A stretch of DNA of 64,000 nucleotides. Origin: Nitzschia sp. pyKryTriq1. Its lineage: Eukaryota > Bacillariophyta > Bacillariophyceae > Bacillariales > Bacillariaceae. The notes under the pieces were generated by a model. The model did no database searches. It worked only from the letters and a program-made list of their open reading frames with translations, and had not been told where the DNA came from. The position numbers and the translations under genes were made by a program. Of this stretch, positions 12,517 to 23,249 are shown piece after piece. How positions within the stretch are numbered: position 1 is the stretch's first letter; every line of letters starts with the position of its first letter. The stretch is taken from positions 62,001 to 126,000 of the forward strand of contig OY101127.1 of the NCBI GenBank assembly GCA_956465555.1, in the 5' to 3' direction.

Positions 12517-12783
12517 TCACGGACGGATGCTCCGTTTTGGGTCATCCTCCTTGCCATCATGGTGGTGGTCATCGTTGTCTAGTCGTAGTACTAGTCTAAT
12601 AATACGGCCGACTACTGCAGCAAGCAAGCAAACAAACAACCAAGCATACAAACAGCGATGATCTGAGACTGAGGCTGAAGTCAACCATTCTTGACTCTCA
12701 AGAAATGGTGGAACTCCGTCTTGATCAGAAGTCGTCATCATCGAGACAGGAAGAAGGAAACGATGGATATGGAAAGCGCTCAA
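12517..12783 (-). CDS. Small hypothetical protein, possible cluster member 4 (88 aa)
   Basis: No family recognised. The C-terminus reads GRIIRLVLRLDNDD, then a His stretch and GKEDD, resembling the IIDYVLLLV plus acidic tail of member 2, though the match is looser because an Arg replaces the conserved Asp/Glu. A hydrophobic segment (YAWLFVCLLAAVVG) precedes it and could be a membrane helix, which the other members lack. I rate this as a possible diverged member. Confidence 0.3.
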   Translation of the reverse strand: MSAFHIHRFLLPVSMMTTSDQDGVPPFLESQEWLTSASVSDHRCLYAWLFVCLLAAVVGRIIRLVLRLDNDDHHHDGKEDDPKRSIRP

Positions 12784-13530
12784 AGATCATTGCTGCTACT
12801 GCTGCTGCTTCGGTTCTGGTTCTGATACCCACCAACCGAGAGGTCATTAGTGGAGTGGTGGACATCGGCTAGCAATATCAAGATATGAGGCGACTTTTTG
12901 CCGGACAAATTTCGTTGTTGTTGGCTAAAATCTCCCGGGGGATCATATGCGGCCACGAGTAATTCCCCTACGTACTGTAAGCTAGTAGAATAAACTTGCG
13001 ACACTTCTAGAGTAGCAGTAGAGTACAGTAGTAGTAGGGACTTTAAATTGGACGCAAGAAGCGTCTTCAAACTTCTGTTTTAGAATAGCATGATGTATAG
13101 CGACAGAACAATGGACGGTGGAGGAGAAGAAGCAGGCGAAAAGCGAAAATTCTCGCGTGCGCATAATACGTCATCGGAATAAATTTTTGGGATTGAGTAT
13201 ATATGCATGACTTGACTGATAGGACTTTTTGCCCAGTACTATCATAATCTTTTTCATTCCATCAGTCTCTCTCTCTCTCTCTCTCTCATCGACAAACTGC
13301 ATCGCTATGTCCTGCGCCATAACTCCATATAATAATGTACTGGACACTCGACCTCTCTACCATGAGCTACTAGTACGAGTAGTAGAGATCAACCAATATT
13401 TTTGAAATCCAAAGACCAACGCTACTCCGCTCCAGGTCCTACAAGAACTTCAGGGCATCAACAGTCTAGTAGTAGTAGAGTGTGAAGTGGTACTACTAGT
13501 ACAACAAAACTGCGTCTATCACTGTGTAGT
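12784..13530. other. Intergenic spacer with CT microsatellite
   Basis: Contains an approximately 24-base CT dinucleotide repeat at 13265-13288 and TAC/TAG blocks just downstream of the GH18 gene. The ORF at 12780-13070 (-) is Ser/Leu-rich with no family features. No gene called. Confidence 0.5.
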
Positions 13531-15414
13531 CTACAATTCGTTTCGTTTCGGTCCGGTATTGCCAGTAGTAGTAGTAGCAGAATCATCTGCAGCACCAGAA
13601 TCATCATCATCTGCTGCTTCTGGTGGAATGACAGGAAGAAGAACATCATAATTCCACTGACGACTTCGGGCCGAATCACGCATCGCCGTCAACATGATCC
13701 CGGCCGGATCACGCTCGGTTTGAAGATCTTGGCCCAGCTCCCAGATAAAGACACCTCCCAATTTTCGCTTGTGGACGTAGCCCATCTTTTCTCGAATAAC
13801 ACTCGGAGCGTCATATTGGTAACCTTCAAATGCGGCTTCCAACTCTTTCATAAACGACACACCACCACTATTATCTGGCTGCTGCTGCTGCTGTTGTTGT
13901 TCTTGTTCTTGTTGGTCGCCAGCTATAACGGATGTTGCATCATCATGATTATTCTTCTTATCATTGTTGTTGTTGTTGTTGTTGTTGTTTTTGCTTGGAT
14001 AGGCTATGAACAAAGATCGTTCCGTTGTTGTGAGTACCACATCTAGTACTTCCTTATAGGTTTGGACGTGGAAGGGTGGAGCCCGCTGAGTTCCATAGAA
14101 AGGTACTCCTAACCAAATCTTGGAGGAAGGACATCCCGACTCTATCAACACCTTGAGCGCATGATCGGCATGGACGACTCGCATATTGTGATTTCCATAC
14201 TGTCGTACCGTTTCGGGTGGCATGGGAGGACTATCGTAGACCATCAAGTGGATCCGATCGACAGCGTCATATACCCAAACTGGCAACACTTGTCGGACGT
14301 GCAATGGAACGCTGACGAGTAATCCGTTGTGGTGCCATACTTTGGTGGCTTCCTTGAGAAATTCGAGAAAATGTACCTTTTCTTGCGGAGTTTGAGTATC
14401 GGACAACCAATCCAAATCAATACCCTGGATTCCTTCTCGCTTGCTGATGATGGTAGTAATGTTATTGAATTAAAATAATAATAGAGTTGTGTCGTATGAT
14501 AACACATACGAGAATTGAGTAGTACCGGTAGATGACATGAAATCATGAGTGAGATCGCAATATTACACTTGTATGTCTGTAGCAATACAGAAATAATACA
14601 GTAATATTCGGCGTAGTACTACTACGTACCATAGTCGAATCATGGATTGCATGAATTTGTATCGTTTTTGAGGATCCCCACAGACTTCCCTTTTGCCATT
14701 GGTACGACCTTGTCCTCCGACCGTCACCCACAATCTTAAATTGGGATTGTGGTATTCCTTGGCGATTTTGGCAGCTTGATAATGGTCGTGACTCAAACAG
14801 CACCCTCCGACCATCCCTCGCGAATGAACCTCGAGACTAAACAGAATCAAATCATCCAGCTGGGTCACTGTTTCATTCAGATTCAGATTCTTCACGTCCA
14901 ACGCTCGATAGTCGGGAAGATATCCCGCCATTTGGATAATATTATTATCCTTGTTGTGATCATCATCTTCTTCTTCTTCATCGGATGCTTGATTTTCTAT
15001 ATCTTCTTGATCGAAGAAGTCCCGCCCCGCCTGATGCTCCCCGCCGCCGTGATTAGTACTACTAGTAGTAGTAGAACTAGTACCAGTCTCACCCGATGAT
15101 GATGATGATGATGATGACGGCCAAAATGACAAGGCTTGCGCCGTGGGCGTAATATTGTGCAAAGAAATAATAATAATACTGGCGAGTATTATTATTATTA
15201 GCCAGCGATAGTAGTAGCTGCTGCGCCGAGCCCTGAAAAGTCCACGACTACCAGGGATGCGGCGCATGCTATTGCTGCTGCTGCTGCTGCTGCTGCTGGG
15301 TGATGGTAGAATATGAAATAATCGCTGTGTTGCTGTTGGCGCCGCACAAGAAAGAGTATTCGTACTACTTGTAAGAACACCAGCAGCACGAAGACGACGA
15401 GGATGAACCCCCAT
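13531..15414 (-). CDS. GH18 chitinase-like protein, membrane-anchored or secreted, probably inactive
   Basis: Two exons, 15414-14630 and 14443-13531, join in frame to give 565 residues. The N-terminus is basic, followed by a hydrophobic segment (WLIIIILASIIIISL) that should act as a signal anchor or signal peptide. A Ser-rich and acidic linker follows, then a TIM-barrel-like domain: AGYLPDYRA (strand 1), LRLWVTVGGQG (the GH18 SxGG-like strand 3), EGIQGIDLDWLSD (strand 4), IHLMVYDSP (strand 6), IWLGVPFYG (strand 7) and GGVFIWELGQD (strand 8). GH18 enzymes need DxxDxDxE on strand 4; here the final Glu position is Leu and the first Asp is Gln, so hydrolysis is doubtful and a lectin-like role is possible. 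Asn and Gln runs interrupt the C-terminal half. The first in-frame Met is used; a second Met (MRRIPGS) lies near residue 50. Confidence 0.85.
14444..14629 (-). other. Intron of GH18-like gene (modelled)
   Basis: On the minus strand: donor GTACGT, acceptor CATCAG, 186 bases, phase 2. The codon TG|C rejoins, then KREGIQGIDLDW continues. The join restores an unbroken GH18 strand-4 region. Confidence 0.85.
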
Positions 15415-16043
15415 TATTATTATGCTGATCCTGCTGAACTGGTGACGACTCTCCTCACTAGCTAGTATACAGTAGTCGGCTCGTCGTAGACTAGGGTAGT
15501 AGAAGCTCGCGGACCTACAGTATTAATCAAGGCACCATCATCACTCAAAAAGCATCTTGTATGATGCCTTTTGGAGGAATTGAGGGAAGGACGATGATGA
15601 TGGGTTTATTACTATTGTCCGTTGTTATTGATGTGGGGATGCGGTTCCGCATCATCGTCATCATCATCATCATCATCATCACAGTATCTTTTTCTTGGCT
15701 TGTCAAAATGGAGCGCGCGTGCATCGCTTTCGCGCGCAAATTTTAAGAATATCGTTTCTCCAGGCGGACACACCACAGACGAAAAGATCCACAACGATTA
15801 ATTGTCCGTGATTGTTCGAAGCAAGAATTGGGATTATTAAAAAATAATTTCACGATCAGAAGATTCTTCGAGGGCAATAATACAGTGTAATCGTTAAGAA
15901 AGAAGTAGACTAATCATTATCATTATTGGGCTCTTCGTTCAGAATCATCGTACTCGTAGTTCTCGATCGCGCTACATACCGGTATTGCCTAAAACATTCT
16001 CCGAGTTCTCGAAAGGCCGTTTGAGCCTCGGGAAGTTCCGAAT

Positions 16044-16244
16044 GGTTCTCGTTTGTGTATCATATATGCCTCGTGCGAGGTTTCTGAGAGTTTTGCGCAC
16101 TCGCAGAGACGTTTCACTCACTTAACGTCAAGGGACGGACAACGCCGACCTATTCGGTTCTCGTTTGTGTATAAGCCTCGTGGGAAGTTTCTGAGAGTTT
16201 TGTGCACTTGCAAAGAGGTTTCGCTCACTTAACGTCAAGGGACG
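16044..16244. repeat. Imperfect tandem duplication, two units
   Basis: Unit 1 (16044-16137) and unit 2 (16156-16244) both start GGTTCTCGTTTGTGTAT and end TTAACGTCAAGGGACG. They differ by a few substitutions and an indel. ACAACGCCGA follows both units, directly after unit 1 and about 40 bases after unit 2. Confidence 0.8.
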
Positions 16245-16414
16245 ATGCCTTCTTGCTATATTTAAAAGTCCCGAACGCGTACACAACAACGCCGAACTAT
16301 TGCTGCTAACTACTAGATACATACAGTACAATAGTTGCTCTGTAAATCCGTGCGTGAGGATTCCCATTTCGCAACTAAAAAGGAATTACGAGTACTCTAC
16401 TCCTACTACGTGTA

Positions 16415-16518
16415 GTTGTTGTTAACTGTCTCCAGTCCCATTGAGCGTGGTTAGAACGGGATATCAATCCCACCAGAGGCTCGCAGGCACTTAGACTAGA
16501 CTACTAAGTGCGTTCTTA
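16415..16518 (+). repeat. 104-bp perfect repeat, copy 1, with hairpin-forming ends
   Basis: Identical over 104 bases to 32543-32646, same orientation. Contains the inverted repeat GCACTTAG / CTAAGTGC (16487-16511) and GGGAT / ATCCC (16458-16471). GAGC+GTGG can also pair with CCAC...GCTC. There is no ORF. It may be a structured RNA gene or a short mobile element. I could not fold it as a tRNA, 5S rRNA or spliceosomal snRNA. Confidence 0.85.
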
Positions 16519-17232
16519 TGAGTGAGGTCCACTACTACTCTAGTAGTCTTGTAGCTACTTCCGGCAGCTGCTACTAAAGGATGGATCGATCTCTGTTCTT
16601 TGCTGAGCAGCAGCATTCAGGGTCGTGCATGGTGATGATGGATTGCTTCTTCGCCTGCTGCTGCTAGTACAGTAGTACTAGAGCGCCTACAGTAGTATGC
16701 ATGCCGACGATGAATGAACAATGAATGAATGAATGAATGAATGACCCGCCTCGGCAAGAACTAGTACTGCTGGATGTCCGCGGTTGGAAGGATCGGAAGT
16801 TCTTCCCTCTACTACTAGTACCTCAATACCATCAGCTACTCGTACCAGGTAATCCGCCGCCGGTAGAGATCGAATCTCCTCTCCATGATGAGACTCTCCC
16901 AGTTAACTACGAGTAGTACTAGCTAGAGTAGACTGAATAGTATAAAGTAGAAGTACTACGAGAGCTCTGTTAGAGTCTACTAGTAGTAGTAGAGCACTAC
17001 TAGTTGTTGGTGGATGAGCAGTCAGCTGCTGCTGCTGGATCCATACTACTACTTTGTAGAATTGGGGCGGATGTCTTTCTAGAGTTTGGTAGTTTATTCT
17101 CATCATCAATACTATGTAAGTTATGTATATATCATCTATTGATTTTTCTCATGTACAGGTTGTTGTGCATCTTCCAAATGTACAGTATTATACTCCTTGT
17201 ACCTTCTGTTTTTGAGTTGGAGCTCCTCGCTA

Positions 17233-18501
17233 CTAGTACGAGAAGTGGAAGTTCGCCAAGGCTTGTTGGCTGGGGGTCAAGCTGGAATGGTAAAACGGTG
17301 TTGCTCCCTGTTGCTGTTGCTGTTGATGATGATCGTGATCATGCTCTGCCATGTGGTTGATGTTGTTGCCACCCGAACGGAGTTGCCATTCGAACCCACA
17401 AGATTCCAATCGTTGCAAACGTTCCAGGGTCATGTTGGTAGCTTTTCCGTTACAGAAGAGCTTGTATTGACGTCGTTGACACTTGACCCACGTGGCCAGT
17501 TGCGGAGATTGGCTGTAGTTGGAAGGGACGTTGGCATGTCCGTGTTGCTTTTGAAACTCGACGAGTTCATTCCATCGTTCCATCCATGCGGCACCGTGCG
17601 AGTCCCAAACAAAGCCGGTTTGTTCGAGTGCCACAATGCGCTCGTCCGTCATCGTAGAGGGCTTGTCTTCCATTTTGAGCTTGTATTGATAGCGCTGTCG
17701 CTTGACCCATCGTGCCAAGGATGGGTTTTCATCAAAGGTATGGGGGACGCAGCAGTGGCCACGTTCGGTGCGAAACTTGAGCAGTTCTTCAAACTTTTCG
17801 CTCCATTGTTCGGCTTGATAGGGGCGGAAGCGGCGTGCTGCCTCTTCCTCGTCTTCAGCATCCAAAGAAGATGTACTGCCAGGAGCAGATGTTCGCTGTC
17901 TCTTGCTGGAGGAAGGCGCGGGCGACGGGCATTCCATCGAGCGCTTAGAAGTTGCAGCCGAAGCCAAGGCTTGGGGTTGAGGAACTGTTCGAGGCATGGG
18001 CGCCTCCTCCATGAACATGTCTTCAATGATCAAGACTTGATTGAGAGTGTCTTCAAGCATGGAGAGACGATTGCTGCTGTTTTCCTGCTGCTGCTGCTGC
18101 TGCTGCTGGTGTTGGTGGTTTGGGGGGAGGGGCACGGGCTCCAGATCAAAGATGTCTTCGCTGGGAGGCTCGTACATCATGGAATCATCGTCGTCAAGTT
18201 CCGAGAGCGCTTGGGACATGATGTCGAACGGTGTGCTGAACGCGTGATTTCTTCGAGAAGCAGTAGCCGAAGCATCGTGGATGTTAGGATAGAAGCTGGG
18301 AATGGGAGGGTGAGCAGGGAACGATCGGGCAAAGTTCTCGCCGCGAAACAAGGTCGAAGCCATGCCGAGGAGCGTGTCCTGCTGCTGGCTTTGATGACAA
18401 CCGGATGCTCCTCCCAAGGCCTTCTTCTTATCACTAGGCGAAATGCACCGTCCGTTCATCATTGCCATCATGTTGCTAGCGTTGAGCTGCTTGCTGCCCA
18501 T
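17233..18501 (-). CDS. Helicase-associated (HA) domain protein, 422 aa
   Basis: HA domains (PF03457 type) are small three-helix units, much expanded in diatoms, usually presumed to bind nucleic acid; no helicase domain is attached here. Two HA repeats are visible: about residues 233-300 (WSEKFEELLKF, HCCVPHTFDENPSLARWVKRQ, FVWD) and about 305-373 (WMERWNELVEFQKQHGHANV, LATWVKCQRRQYKLF, GFEW). The N-terminal 230 residues are disordered with a Gln run, an acidic DIFDLEP motif and a basic SSKRQR patch that could be a nuclear signal. It shares this layout with the divergent gene at 19741. The start MGSKQLN is the first Met of the frame. A long ORF on the opposite strand is its shadow. Likely nuclear; exact function unknown. 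Confidence 0.9.
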   Translation of the reverse strand: MGSKQLNASNMMAMMNGRCISPSDKKKALGGASGCHQSQQQDTLLGMASTLFRGENFARSFPAHPPIPSFYPNIHDASATASRRNHAFSTPFDIMSQALSELDDDDSMMYEPPSEDIFDLEPVPLPPNHQHQQQQQQQQENSSNRLSMLEDTLNQVLIIEDMFMEEAPMPRTVPQPQALASAATSKRSMECPSPAPSSSKRQRTSAPGSTSSLDAEDEEEAARRFRPYQAEQWSEKFEELLKFRTERGHCCVPHTFDENPSLARWVKRQRYQYKLKMEDKPSTMTDERIVALEQTGFVWDSHGAAWMERWNELVEFQKQHGHANVPSNYSQSPQLATWVKCQRRQYKLFCNGKATNMTLERLQRLESCGFEWQLRSGGNNINHMAEHDHDHHQQQQQQGATPFYHSSLTPSQQALANFHFSY

Positions 18502-19740
18502 GATTCATTGATGGATTAATTAATTGGTTGTTGATGGATCAGGATGCGATGTGCAAAAAGTGAGAAATAGTACATGCTGTAGTATTAGTGCGGGGGCGAA
18601 GATGCGGATTGCCGATGATGGTGGGCGCGGTGGAAGCAATACGCCTCTCGCGTCGTCGACGTTTCCGCTAATGAGAACAGTGTACAGTACACATTCTACC
18701 GGTACCTGTAGGCGAAGTACGTAAGGACTTGTAGGCACCAACAGGTCATGAAGCAAAGTGAACCTTCTTGTTGGACAATAATAAATGGCGATGGATGAAA
18801 AAGATAACAAGCGGAAAGACCATTCAGCTTCAACGCCTCTCGCGGGACTGGCTTTTATTTCTTAACAGATATGCCAATTGACGTTTTCAGTTGTGACTCC
18901 AAAGAATCTGAGAACCTGTCTTCTTATGTGTGTGAAATTCCCTTATCCATCTTTCCTCAATGGTTCGCTCTGATGTTAAAGGGGAGGCTCTCCGAAAGGG
19001 CACTATTATTACTGTATTGATCTTCGAATCATCTCATGAAGAATCATCATCGCATCACTACTTGTCACAGTGGTGACGTCAGCTCGTGTCTCCTACATAC
19101 AATCGGATCAGTCGCTTGTGTTGGAGAAATGGTACAGAAGGATTTACTAGTACTGTAGTAGACCACGTGGTCCCCAACGCGCAAACGCACAACCATGATG
19201 ATTCGTTGGTTGCGAAGCGAACCTATTTCGCTCCTTTTTGGTTAGAAGCAGCGTTCGTATTTCGTTCGTTTTTGGTTAGACGCAGCGGTCGTCGTCGGTG
19301 AAACCAATCGGCGGTCAGCTGATGTTACGCAGAAATCTGCATAATTATTAGCAGCAGCGCCGCACACTAACTTACTCATCTGCTGATAAATAATAATCGC
19401 CATCACGTGTCAGTACCGGTACAGGGACCTCTCTATTACTAGTAGTACATGCGAAAACTACTTGTCATTAATTCTTTTAGGACGGCCTACCAATACTCCG
19501 AAACACATAATTGTTTTACAGTATGAAGAAGGGTCGGTACAGACAGAATAGTACCAGGTACTACGTAGTACTACCCGTGCCACAGTAATACTGGACCTCA
19601 ATCATCACGCTTTAACACATTATCAGTTGGTGTGCTCATAAAACACAAACCTGCGATTCTTGTAAAAGTGCAAAATTTCTCGCACACACTCGTCGTAATA
19701 TAGTAGAACAAGACCCAACAGTTATTTCTTCGTCGACGAA
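18502..19740. other. Divergent intergenic region between two HA-domain genes
   Basis: About 1.2 kb between the two start codons, so it must hold both promoters. Small tandem units TTTTTGGTTAGA(A/C)GCAGCG occur near 19229-19287. There are scattered TAC/TAG blocks and TACCGG motifs. No gene supported. Confidence 0.6.
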
Positions 19741-20748
19741 ATGAATCCGATTCTTGCCAACCTACGAACAATTCAAGATCGGATCGATGAATTAAAGAAT
19801 AGTAATCGGCATCGAGCCGGAATAAGCGGGCGTCACCACGACGACCTCATCTTCCTGCAATTCAACAACAGCAACAACAACAACAACAACAAGCCGCTTA
19901 TTGTTGATGAATTATCATCCGAGTCATCATGCACAGATTTGGCAGAAGAGGAGCTTCAAGACGAGCTATACAAGCCAGTATCTGTGGACATTTTCGACGA
20001 CGATCATGATGTTTTGGAACCGCTTCCACTCTCGACAACGGTACAAAGTTGTGGTGACACGGACGATCTTCCACTATGGCTAATAGGCAACTTTGGTTCC
20101 GAGATCTCGCCATCCCAAGCGTCCACATTCGCTCAACCGCCGTCTGATGGACTTGCAAGGAAACATCGGCGGTGTGGCAACGAAGAAAACGCCGACGATA
20201 TCACTTCGAACACTAACAAGCGTCGCAAGGCGATTGTATCGGATGATGAGGAGGGCTCTACTTTTTTACAAGATCAATGGTCTGCAAAGTTTCAAGACCT
20301 CTTGGAATTCAAGAAGCAGCACGGTCACTGCCGCATTCCTCACACCTACGAAAAGAATCAGAGCCTGGCTCGATGGGTCAAGAGACAACGATATCAGTAC
20401 AAACTCAGCCAGAATGGAAAGAAGACTACAATGGCAGAAGCTCGTCAACAACTGCTCACAGATGTCGGCTTTGTGTGGGATTCTCATAGCACTGCCTGGC
20501 AAGATCGTATTCAGGAGCTTGAAGAATATTGCATGATCCATGGGAATACCAACGTCCCCGGGAACTACTCCCGCAACCCGAAGCTTTCTACGTGGGTGAA
20601 ATGCCAGCGTAGACAGTACAAACTCTACAATGAAGGCAGACCATCCAATATTACGCCTTCAAGAATCAACGACCTGGAACAACTGGGATTCGAATGGACG
20701 ATTCGAACAGCGACGACATCATCATCATCATCATGTAGTACTGCATGA
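19741..20748 (+). CDS. Helicase-associated (HA) domain protein, 335 aa
   Basis: A paralog of the gene at 17233-18501, in the opposite orientation. Two HA repeats: about residues 180-247 (WSAKFQDLLEFKKQHGHCRI, SLARWVKRQRYQYKL, GFVWDSH) and 252-319 (NVPGNYSRNPKLSTWVKCQR, LGFEW). The block WVKRQRYQYKL and the linker GFVWDSH are shared almost letter for letter with the neighbour. The N-terminus starts with a predicted helix (ILANLRTIQDRIDELKN), then an Asn run, an acidic region with VDIFDDD (compare EDIFDLE in the neighbour) and a basic patch NKRRKA that could be a nuclear signal. Single exon. Probably a nucleic-acid-binding nuclear protein. Confidence 0.9.
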   Translation: MNPILANLRTIQDRIDELKNSNRHRAGISGRHHDDLIFLQFNNSNNNNNNKPLIVDELSSESSCTDLAEEELQDELYKPVSVDIFDDDHDVLEPLPLSTTVQSCGDTDDLPLWLIGNFGSEISPSQASTFAQPPSDGLARKHRRCGNEENADDITSNTNKRRKAIVSDDEEGSTFLQDQWSAKFQDLLEFKKQHGHCRIPHTYEKNQSLARWVKRQRYQYKLSQNGKKTTMAEARQQLLTDVGFVWDSHSTAWQDRIQELEEYCMIHGNTNVPGNYSRNPKLSTWVKCQRRQYKLYNEGRPSNITPSRINDLEQLGFEWTIRTATTSSSSSCSTA

Positions 20749-20824
20749 ACATTCCAACAACAACAACAACAAAGCCTGATTGCATAATTCAACGACCAAG
20801 TTAACACTAGTACTAGAGGAGTAT

Positions 20825-21562
20825 TATTCAACAAGTTGTACCGAGGATTATAGTTTTGAGCATTATGCATATTGAAGGTGCAGTAGCCCTCTAAGCAATT
20901 GCGAAAAATGTCACCATGCCCGTACTTTCTGGTATCCGTGGTTCTTAGCGACGCGAGGAGGCAAACGAGTCCCTGGCTTGATCTCTACTAGTAGCTCTGG
21001 CCGGCAACTCTCTAGCAGCTCCTCGCGAGGAAATAGTTTTTAGATTATACTACTAGTTCCGGCGGGAGAGAGATTAATTGCTCTCGACCGTCAAGGTAGC
21101 AACTAAAATAGACAGTGCACCTTTTCGCTGCTTTACGATATAGTTTAGATCGTAGAAGTAGCCGTCGCCACTGGTGATGGAAGTAAAATATGTATTCAAG
21201 TTGTACCGATTATCGTTTTGAGCATTATATATTCAAGTTGTAGTAGCCCTCTAAGCATTGGCGAATAATGTGACCACGCACGTACTTTGTGGTATCCGTG
21301 GTTCTCAGCGAATCGAGGCAAACGACTCCCTTGCTTGTGGTTCTCCCTACCACTCTCTAGTAGATAGTAGTAGCTCTGGCCGGCAACCAGCGTAGCAGCT
21401 CCTCACGAAATAGTTTTTAGATTAATGATTAGTAGGTGGTAGAAGTAGCTGTCTCCGTTAGAAAATTAATGTATTCAAGGCGGGAGTACTAGCATGATGA
21501 TGTTGTCTTCAAGGTGAAGCCCTCTAAGCAATGGCGAAAAATAATGATGTGAACACCCACAT
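20825..21562. repeat. Diverged tandem array, about 365-bp period, two full units and a remnant
   Basis: Unit 1 (20825-21048) and unit 2 (21191-21424) share AAGTTGTACCGA, GCCCTCTAAGCA, GGTATCCGTGGTTCT, CTCTGGCCGGCAAC and AAATAGTTTTTAGATTA in the same order. A third, degenerate unit (about 21425-21562) keeps GAAGTAGC and AAGCCCTCTAAGCAATGGCG. The dispersed repeat lies between units 1 and 2. Confidence 0.8.
21056..21142 (+). repeat. Dispersed repeat, copy B
   Basis: Nearly identical to 7389-7473 over its full length, with a few substitutions and a 2-base length difference. It is inserted between two tandem units. Confidence 0.75.
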
Positions 21563-23249
21563 ACATCAGGACCGCGGTCGAAGGGTGTCGCGTTATTTCA
21601 AGCCCCACAGGACTCGTCCATTGTCGTGTTAGTCAGTATTCTGTCCTCATTCAAATCAGTGCGTCTTTTTCACAGTGTTAAATAAAAATACTCCGTCAGG
21701 AACGCGTGAAGGCATAAAATATTACTCCGCTCGTTCGGTGCTAACGGTCTGAGAATCTCAAGACAGCAGAAGTCTTGGTATGTCGGAAATCGTGCTGGAC
21801 AGCTGGCCAGACGTAATGAATCGAATGTGTCGACAGCTCGTGATCGAGTTCCACGTCTCTGCAATACACACGGTCTACGCGACTCGTACGACCACAGTCT
21901 GCCCGTCGTCGGTAGATAATGTCCTGAAGGATCTTCCACGCTAGTGCGCGCCGTGCATGCGCAGACGCCCTAGCCACGACCAGTCGATGACGTGGTCGGC
22001 CCGTAATGACTCGGGTGCGTGTGAGACGCGCGACGTACGACTGGCCCCCGTCCGTTGCAAAGACTCAACAGAAACTACAAGTCTATGTACTAGACTACAA
22101 CTGCCAAACAGGCACCGAAAATAGCTCACCACATAAAATGAGATTCACACCACATGAAATAGATTCATCTGGTCAACCATGTGAAAGTCATGCAAGACTA
22201 ATATTTCGCCAAGTCAGCGCAATATCTTTTCTCAACAATTGATTTTGAAACAAGTAGTTCCAAAATAACAATTCATTTCTAACTCACAATTTACACTTTC
22301 AATCGGGCGGGGGTAGCAGCCCATACCTTCAGGTACCCATCATAATAATATGGCATCAACAATACGACGGCACGGGGCCGTGCGTCGTTTTTTGAAGATT
22401 GGCGCGTGTGCTTCGGTTGTCTTCATGGTGTCCGTGCGTTCTCTGTCTGCGCCACGCACACAAGAAGCAAGCAAGTTCGATACTCTTGTTAGTTGTCGGA
22501 GAATTTATAGCATATTGTTGGAAGCGAATGGTTCTTTGGTGGCAGCTACTAATTCCTCATTAATAAAAGAATAAACTCCGTTGTTCTCACTAATCTGGTG
22601 GCTGGTCTATCTACTTATTGATCGTAATTTCCGGAGCCTCGCGATTTCTAGTACTCGTGGCTAGCTGTTTCCTCGTGTCGTACTTTACTCCTGTACGGGT
22701 CCTGAAGATTGCTGCTCCGAAATAAGACCGAGACATTCTAAAAAAATGTCTTGTCATTAAGGTAACATTTATGGAATTCGGCCGATCACCGAAAAGTTAT
22801 AGGAATGAAGATGTTCCGAAAGACCGAATTATCGCATTTCCGATCTCTTTGGTAATCCTTTGCGTGTAGAATTCTACAGGATCGGCCCAAGGAAATCTCT
22901 CTCATTCTGTCGTTTTTGCGTAGAATTACTACCACGAAGGACGTAGAGTGACGAGTGTTCTTCGGTCGGTGGATTGAGAATAAAGAAAGAATCATCCGGA
23001 TGAGAAAATGCCACCACGCACACGTAACAATTAACGTAAGAATCCCTACCGGTAGACCTTCTCTAATAGTAATACCGTTACTTCAGACATTGAGAAATGA
23101 CAGAACGGCAGTGGCGTGGCATGCATGCACATGTAAAAAAAATTCCCAAACTCCACATCCTCTTTTGTACGGCTCACTTTCTGTACAGTACTGGTACCGG
23201 TAATAGTTCCTCTCGCCAAGCGTAACAACATTAACCAACCCCAAACACC

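Larger units (their letters stand above)
15415..17232. repeat. Intergenic with duplicated elements
   Basis: No gene supported. It holds a CAT trinucleotide run near 15655-15681, an approximately 90-bp imperfect tandem duplication (16044-16137 and 16156-16244), one copy of the 104-bp repeat (16415-16518), and an AATG tetranucleotide run near 16720-16744. Confidence 0.6.
20749..23249. repeat. Intergenic block of tandem and dispersed repeats
   Basis: Holds approximately 365-bp tandem units (20825-21562) with a dispersed-repeat copy (21056-21142) inside. From 21563 to 23249 I see no gene; ORFs of 60-90 residues on both strands overlap and lack family features. Confidence 0.6.

Noticed and set aside
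16855-16900. Possible tRNA T-arm (AGATCGAATCTC)
   Set aside because: The stem and loop sizes do not fit a T-arm and I found no matching D-arm, anticodon arm or acceptor stem.
17197-18519. 440-residue plus-strand ORF opposite the HA-domain gene
   Set aside because: It is the antisense of a gene with a clear protein family and contains only Leu/Val/Arg-rich translation of the complementary codons.
21670-22140. Overlapping minus-strand ORFs of 60-90 residues that might be a retroelement relic
   Set aside because: No reverse transcriptase, integrase or zinc-knuckle motif could be seen in any frame.
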